This document shows positions 59,998-64,000 of a stretch of 64,000 nucleotides of DNA, one piece after another (the first letter of the stretch is position 1; each line of letters starts with the position of its first letter). The stretch comes from Nocardia bovistercoris. GTDB lineage: Bacteria > Actinomycetota > Actinomycetes > Mycobacteriales > Mycobacteriaceae. The notes under the pieces were generated by a model. It saw only the letters and a list, made by a program, of their open reading frames with translations, was not told the origin of the DNA and did no database searches. The position numbers and the translations under genes are program-made. The DNA is taken from NCBI RefSeq assembly GCF_015674855.1, contig NZ_JADMLG010000017.1, positions 78,470 to 142,469 of the forward strand. Reading direction: 5' to 3'.

Positions 59998-60956
59998 TAC
60001 CTCACCTCCGTGGCCGCGATCTCGCCGCCGTCGAATTGTCGTGCCGGACCACTGAACTCACCGGTCTCGGCGGCGACGACGCATTCCTCCGCGAAGGAGA
60101 GCACCCGCAGGTGATAGGCGGTCGCCGTGTAACCGAGACTGCTGTTGTGGCCGGTATTGGGCTGCTGATTCAATACCACGCGCGGCGCGGCTTCGAACAG
60201 TGCCCCGATCTCGGTCATGTCCTCGGCGGTATTACACCAGACCTTCTCGAATTCGCCCAGGGTGTAGTGCACCGGAACCCGCACCCGCGCCGCGACCTGC
60301 GGAAAGATGTTTTCGGCCCAGTTGGCGATGGTGGCTGCCTCCAACTGCGTGCCCGTGGCGGCGATGGCCGCGCCGCCGACGAGATCGGGCGGATAGATCC
60401 GGCCGGGATGCCACAGCAGCGAGCCCAGCCCGACCGGGCGCGAACCGTCCGCGCGGCCCCACAGCAGTCGGTGGGCTTCGGGCTGGTGCGTGCGTCCGGT
60501 GCCCGCGATCTCGAGTCCGATCACCTCGGCCGCGCGCGCGTCACCCGCCATGCGGATGGCGAGTTCGCAACCGGCGGAATGCGCGAACAGGAACAGTCCG
60601 GCGCCGCGCGGTCGCGCACCGAGGATCTCGCCCACCGCGCCGTACATGAGGTCGACGCGGCGCCCCGGGGTGTCGAGCCGGTCCGCGAACGGCCGGGAAT
60701 CGCCGTAGCCGGGGCGGTCGAGGGCGAGCACGGTGTAGCCGAGTCGTTCGGCTACCCGCAGCAACGACAGTTCGGGATGGCCGGGACAGTCGAAATACGC
60801 GGAAGAAGTCGCCCCGCCGTGCAGCGCGACCACGACCGCGCGCGGCGATTCGGCCTCGACGAGCAGCCCCGACACCGGGATGCCGTCGACCTCGGCGCGC
60901 ACGGCCGTCGGGCTGCCGTCCTCGAATCCACACAGCTCGGTATCGGTGAGCGTCAT
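59997..60956 (-). CDS. Alpha/beta hydrolase
   Basis: 319-residue hydrolase. The oxyanion region ALHGGATSS, the nucleophile in FAHSAGCE, and the C-terminal His in QPNTGHNSSLG are visible. Probable esterase, lactonase or C-C hydrolase. Next to the DUF35-aldolase fusion and behind an oxygenase-rich cluster, it may open a lactone or ester intermediate. Substrate unknown. Confidence 0.83.
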   Translation of the reverse strand: MTLTDTELCGFEDGSPTAVRAEVDGIPVSGLLVEAESPRAVVVALHGGATSSAYFDCPGHPELSLLRVAERLGYTVLALDRPGYGDSRPFADRLDTPGRRVDLMYGAVGEILGARPRGAGLFLFAHSAGCELAIRMAGDARAAEVIGLEIAGTGRTHQPEAHRLLWGRADGSRPVGLGSLLWHPGRIYPPDLVGGAAIAATGTQLEAATIANWAENIFPQVAARVRVPVHYTLGEFEKVWCNTAEDMTEIGALFEAAPRVVLNQQPNTGHNSSLGYTATAYHLRVLSFAEECVVAAETGEFSGPARQFDGGEIAATEVR

Positions 60957-60963
60957 CGCGGCG

Positions 60964-62652
60964 TCAGTTCTCGGTCCGCAGCAGCATCACGCCGCCCGGC
61001 GTGAGCCCACCGCTGGACACCACGGCGACCCGCGCGTCGGCGACCTGCCGAACACCCGCCGCGCCGCGCAACTGGACCACCGCCTCGTGCAGCAGACCCA
61101 TGCCGTGGGTGCGCCCGTGCGAGAGCTGTCCGCCGTGCGTGTTGACCGGGATCGCGCCGTCGCGGGCGATGTTCTTGCCGCCGTCGAGGAAGTCCTTGGC
61201 CTCGCCGATCCCGCAGAAGCCGAGCGCCTCGATCCAGGACAGGCAGTTGAAGGTGAACCCGTCGTAGAGTTCGGCCACGTCGACGTCGCCGGGCCGCAGC
61301 GTGGTTCGCGACCACAGGTGCGCGGCGGGCCCGAGGACCTGTGGTTCGTGGGTCAGCGTGCTCTGGTCCCATTCCAGGCGTTCCACGATCTGCGTGCCGA
61401 CCGCCTCCACCAGCACCGGCACGGACGGCAGGTCCCGCGCGGCGTCCACGGCCGAGACCACCACCGCGACCGCGCCGTCACACGGCACGTCGCAGTCGTA
61501 GAGGCCGAACGGCGTGGTGATGGACCGCGCGCCGAGATAGTCCTCCATGGTCATCGGATCGCGGTAGACCGCACTCGGTTCGAGTTCGGCGTTGGCGCGC
61601 TGGTTGAGCGCGATCCAACCGAGGGTCTCGCGGGTGGTGCCGTAGCGGTGGAAATGCCGCTGCGCGTTCTGGGCAAGGGTGTGCGCGGCCGAGATGGCGC
61701 CGAACGGCATCATCCAGCTCGCGGTTCGCCCGCCGGAGGACGGGATGCGGCCCGCCTTCAGCAACTCGTTGAACGTCGATTCCCAGACGGTGCGGAAGCA
61801 CAGCACGTGGCGCGCGAGTCCGGTGGCGACCGCCGTCATGGCGGCGATCACCGAACCGCCGGGGCCGAAGGTCTCCATGCCGCCGTTGTACCAAGTCGGC
61901 CGCAGCCCCAGCGCGGCCTCGACCGCGGTGGTCCCGCCCTCGCCGAAGCCGCCGACATTGCCTGCCCCGGGATAGGACGACAGGCCGTCGATATCGGCGA
62001 AGGTGAGTCCGGCGTCGGCGACCGCGCGCTCGCACGCTTCCACGGTCAGTGCCAGCGGCTCGACCATGAGTCGGCGGCCGAGCCGCGACATGCCGATGCC
62101 GGTGAGCGCGACTTTGTCCTCGAACTTTTCCTGGCGCACCATCGGCCGCACGAATTCGCCGAAGCGTTCCGGCGCGATCTCGTCCTCGGGCAGCGGTCCC
62201 GGTTCGGACTGGTCGGCGGTGGGCCGGAACAGCGGCAGCCACACGTCGGCGTCCTGCCGGAACACCACCTCGACCCGAGTGCCGATCGTCAGCTCGGCAG
62301 GATCGGCGTCGATGATGTTGGTGGTCAACCGAACTCGCGGATCCTCCACCAGCGCGACCTGCGCCACCACATACGGCGGCGTGAGTCCTGGCACCGCGAA
62401 ACGGTGATTGACGGTGAAGCTCGCGATCGTCGCCAGCCCGGAGACCTCCCGCACGCCGAGGTCGCGACCCCGGCAGTGGCGGCAGACCGGTTGCGGCGGG
62501 TGGATCAGCGCCGCGCAGCCGCGGCATTCCCGGATGCGCAGAATCCCGTCGGCGCCCGAGGTCCAGAAGAACTCGGTGTCCAGGGTGAGCAGGGGCAGTG
62601 GCCGACCCGACGGCTCACCCTTCTGCGCGGATTCCTTGTCCGCGTCCGGCAC
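60964..62652 (-). CDS. DUF35-lipid-transfer-protein fusion (aldolase/thiolase-fold)
   Basis: 562 residues. The N-terminal DUF35 OB-fold domain (about 20-150) has a zinc ribbon C43-x2-C46, C57-x2-C60. The C-terminal part (about 178-560) has the SCP2-type thiolase fold (KVALTGIGMSRLGRR, DGLSSYPG, NTHGGQLSHGRTHGMG). In steroid side-chain catabolism Ltp2-type proteins form retro-aldolases with a separate DUF35 domain carried by a MaoC-type protein; here both are in one chain. GTG at 62652 follows GGAGG. Expected to cleave a C-C bond in a beta-hydroxyacyl-CoA. Confidence 0.85.
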   Translation of the reverse strand: MPDADKESAQKGEPSGRPLPLLTLDTEFFWTSGADGILRIRECRGCAALIHPPQPVCRHCRGRDLGVREVSGLATIASFTVNHRFAVPGLTPPYVVAQVALVEDPRVRLTTNIIDADPAELTIGTRVEVVFRQDADVWLPLFRPTADQSEPGPLPEDEIAPERFGEFVRPMVRQEKFEDKVALTGIGMSRLGRRLMVEPLALTVEACERAVADAGLTFADIDGLSSYPGAGNVGGFGEGGTTAVEAALGLRPTWYNGGMETFGPGGSVIAAMTAVATGLARHVLCFRTVWESTFNELLKAGRIPSSGGRTASWMMPFGAISAAHTLAQNAQRHFHRYGTTRETLGWIALNQRANAELEPSAVYRDPMTMEDYLGARSITTPFGLYDCDVPCDGAVAVVVSAVDAARDLPSVPVLVEAVGTQIVERLEWDQSTLTHEPQVLGPAAHLWSRTTLRPGDVDVAELYDGFTFNCLSWIEALGFCGIGEAKDFLDGGKNIARDGAIPVNTHGGQLSHGRTHGMGLLHEAVVQLRGAAGVRQVADARVAVVSSGGLTPGGVMLLRTEN

Positions 62653-62710
62653 GGCGCGTCCTCCATTCTCTGCCTGGTGCAGGTGTCTGCGCTGTGCAGG
62701 CGGCTGCTGG

Positions 62711-62905
62711 TTATTCTTCGATCGAGATCGCGCGCTCGGGGCAGGAGTGCACGGCTTCGCGCACCTGCTCCTGCTCGCTGTCGGCGACGATTTCGGCGGT
62801 CGGGGTCGAGTGGCCGTCGAAATCGCTGAGCTCGAAGGACTTCGGGGCGATCATCGCGCACAGCGTGTGCCCCTGGCATCGTCCCTGATCGACATGGACC
62901 TTCAC
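62711..62905 (-). CDS. P450-type [3Fe-4S] ferredoxin
   Basis: 64-residue ferredoxin starting at GTG 62905 after AAAGGA. Ligands are CQGHTLC and SCPERAI, with Ala in place of the additional Cys seen in the 56753 ferredoxin, so a [3Fe-4S] cluster is expected. No P450 gene is adjacent; it may serve the P450 at 55455 or one outside the window. It lies between the SDR and DUF35-fusion genes. Confidence 0.9.
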   Translation of the reverse strand: MKVHVDQGRCQGHTLCAMIAPKSFELSDFDGHSTPTAEIVADSEQEQVREAVHSCPERAISIEE

Positions 62906-62969
62906 GATCTGTGTTCCTTTGCTTCGAATGTGAGCAGTCGAGGGTGAGCGGTACCGGGTGCGGGCTGGA

Positions 62970-63677
62970 TCAGGTGTTGCGTCCGCCGTTGACGCCGAGG
63001 ATCTGCCCGGTGATGTAGGAGGCATCCTCGGAGATCAGGAACGCGCAGGCCGCGGCGATATCGGCCGGGGTGCCGACCCGGCGGACCGGGGTGCGTTGGA
63101 TGTGGTCCTCGACGGTGCCGCCGAGGCGGCGCGCCTCTTCGTTCTTGCGCAGCATCGGGGTGTCGATGAAGCCCGGCGGCACGGCGTTGACCGTGATGCC
63201 GGACGGGCCGAGTTCAAGGGCCAGCGCCTTGGTCAAACCGTTCACCGCGGATTTGGCCGAGACGTAGTGCGACATGAACGGCTGCCCCGAATGCGTGCTC
63301 GAGGAGGAGATGTTCACGATGCGGCCCCAGCCCGCCTCGAGCATATCGGGCAGCACGGCCTGGACGCAGTGGAAGACGCCGTGCAGGTTGACGTCGATGA
63401 CCCGCTTCCACTCCTCGAAATTGATGTTCTGGAAGCGTTTGAAGCCGTCGAGGCCCGCGGCGTTCACCAAAACGGTGACCGGGCCGAGGGCCGCGCGCAC
63501 GCTGGTGATCGCTTCGTTGACCTGGTCGGGGTCGGTGACGTCGGCCCGGTAGGCGAAGTCGTCGTCGGCTGGGGGGTTGAGGTCGAGGGTCGCGACGTGA
63601 AAGCCGTTGTCGCGTAGGCGTTGTGCTACGCCTAGTCCGATACCCGAGGCGCCGCCGGTTACTACCGCCGTTTTCAT
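62970..63677 (-). CDS. SDR-family oxidoreductase
   Basis: 235-residue short-chain dehydrogenase starting MKTAVVTGGASGIGLG, with NAAGLDG, NISSSSTHSG and YVSAKSAVNG as active-site elements. The ATG at 63677 has AGGAG upstream; a longer frame exists but starts before the fold. First gene of the seven-gene operon that ends at 57828, behind a TetR-type site at 63772. Confidence 0.88.
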   Translation of the reverse strand: MKTAVVTGGASGIGLGVAQRLRDNGFHVATLDLNPPADDDFAYRADVTDPDQVNEAITSVRAALGPVTVLVNAAGLDGFKRFQNINFEEWKRVIDVNLHGVFHCVQAVLPDMLEAGWGRIVNISSSSTHSGQPFMSHYVSAKSAVNGLTKALALELGPSGITVNAVPPGFIDTPMLRKNEEARRLGGTVEDHIQRTPVRRVGTPADIAAACAFLISEDASYITGQILGVNGGRNT

Positions 63678-63771
63678 GCTGTGGTCTCCTCGGTGTCGGT
63701 GCTGCGTTGCGGGGGCTGAATCGGGACCGGTGGGGGTGTAGTGTCGGACACAAGAATCTCCCTTCCGGATG

Positions 63772-63788
63772 TGAGAACCGTACTCTCG
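63772..63788. promoter_or_regulatory. Operator-like site, TGAGAACCGTACTCTCG
   Basis: The inner 15 bases match the GAGAAT-N3-ATTCTC consensus at 10 of 12 arm positions. It lies about 95 bases upstream of the SDR start, a promoter position for the whole minus-strand operon. Confidence 0.55.
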
Positions 63789-63874
63789 CGGGGTTGCGGT
63801 TCGCAAGGGCGGAGGGCGGTGCGGCTGCTTCGGGTGTAGCTCTTCGCAATGGTTTTTCGGCTGTGTTTATTTTT

Positions 63875-63986
63875 GCGGCGCCTGCGGCGCCGCGGGTTCG
63901 CGGCTTTTATGTCTCGCGTCCCAGCGGTCGATACTTGCTCCTGCGTCGCATCGTCTCGACCGCTGGGACGCGAGTCGCCGCGAACC
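63875..63986. repeat. Nested inverted-repeat element
   Basis: A palindrome GCGGCGCCTGCGGCGCCGC (63875-63893) is followed by a compound inverted repeat. Its outer arms are GGTTCGCGGC (63895-63904) and GCCGCGAACC (63977-63986), and its inner arms CGCGTCCCAGCGGTCGA (63915-63931) and TCGACCGCTGGGACGCG (63956-63972) are perfectly complementary over 17 bp with a 24-base loop. No gene inside. It has the form of a REP/MITE-like interspersed repeat or a large terminator. Confidence 0.8.
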
Positions 63987-64000
63987 GTCGGTCGTCTGGC

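Larger units (their letters stand above)
63678..64000. other. Intergenic region at right edge
   Basis: No gene seen. It holds the promoter and operator-like site of the SDR operon at the left and two inverted-repeat structures at the right (63875-63986). Confidence 0.5.

Noticed and set aside
1..64000. KstR/KstR2-controlled cholesterol cluster
   Set aside because: The AAC-N2-GTT and CAAG-N2-CTTG type operators were not seen, and no KshA/HsaC ring-degradation set is present.
1..64000. tRNA, rRNA or known riboswitch genes
   Set aside because: None was recognised on either strand by eye; a covariance-model scan would be needed to exclude them fully.

Overview
The window is high-GC actinobacterial DNA, most likely from a mycolic-acid organism of the Nocardia/Rhodococcus type. 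The reasons are the MspA-family porin, the dense use of GTG and TTG starts, ATGA/GTGA start-stop overlaps, and the very large number of acyl-CoA dehydrogenase, SDR, CaiB and P450/ferredoxin genes. Species and substrate cannot be fixed from sequence alone.

Almost the whole window is one catabolic supercluster. Region 1 (1-13.8 kb): a Rieske oxygenase and its small partner face a branched-chain-type ABC importer (binding lipoprotein, fused permease, two ATPases, small membrane protein). This is followed by a beta-oxidation operon (acyl-CoA dehydrogenase, SDR, CaiB, enoyl-CoA hydratase, thiolase, acyl-CoA dehydrogenase). Region 2 (13.8-19.4 kb): an accessory insert with an SDR/MarR pair, a DEDDh exonuclease, a Septu-like ATPase/HNH nuclease pair (probable phage defence), and a TetR/MspA porin pair. 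Region 3 (19.6-36 kb): a seven-gene minus-strand operon (beta-propeller protein, SDR, Rieske oxygenase, Baeyer-Villiger-type monooxygenase, SDR, thiamine-diphosphate enzyme, aldehyde dehydrogenase), a GntR regulator, and a plus-strand operon with two acyl-CoA dehydrogenase pairs around an enoyl-CoA hydratase. Region 4 (36.4-47 kb): CoA ligases, MaoC dehydratase, enoyl reductase, SDR, two kinds of CoA transferase, hydratase and a [2Fe-2S] ferredoxin. Region 5 (47.2-57.7 kb): a reductase/hydratase/kinase/acyl-CoA dehydrogenase operon resembling a split ACAD11, a TetR regulator, another acyl-CoA dehydrogenase pair, and P450-ferredoxin-isochorismatase-family hydrolase. Region 6 (57.8-63.7 kb): an operon of SDR, ferredoxin, DUF35-lipid-transfer aldolase/thiolase fusion, alpha/beta hydrolase, DoxX protein and two 3-hydroxyisobutyrate-dehydrogenase-like enzymes.

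Two operator families tie the blocks together. GAGAAT-N3-ATTCTC and close variants lie upstream of the operons at 1.4, 40.4, 51.6, 55.4 and 63.8 kb, and I assign them tentatively to the TetR protein at 51623. ATCCT-N4-AGGAT within a 28-bp conserved block flanks the GntR gene on both sides (29.5 and 30.75 kb), and a related copy lies at 42.84 kb. Inferred chemistry: import, CoA activation, oxygenation by Rieske/P450/BVMO enzymes, lactone or ring opening, CoA-dependent shortening by acyl-CoA dehydrogenases, hydratases and a retro-aldol step, with aldehyde release handled by the ThDP enzyme and aldehyde dehydrogenase. The substrate is probably an alicyclic or terpenoid-like acid, but this is inference.

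Several gene boundaries carry tandem repeats (27, 69, 17, about 108 and about 134 bp units, and a GGTA microsatellite). Some of them copy a start codon, a Shine-Dalgarno sequence or a gene's 3' end.
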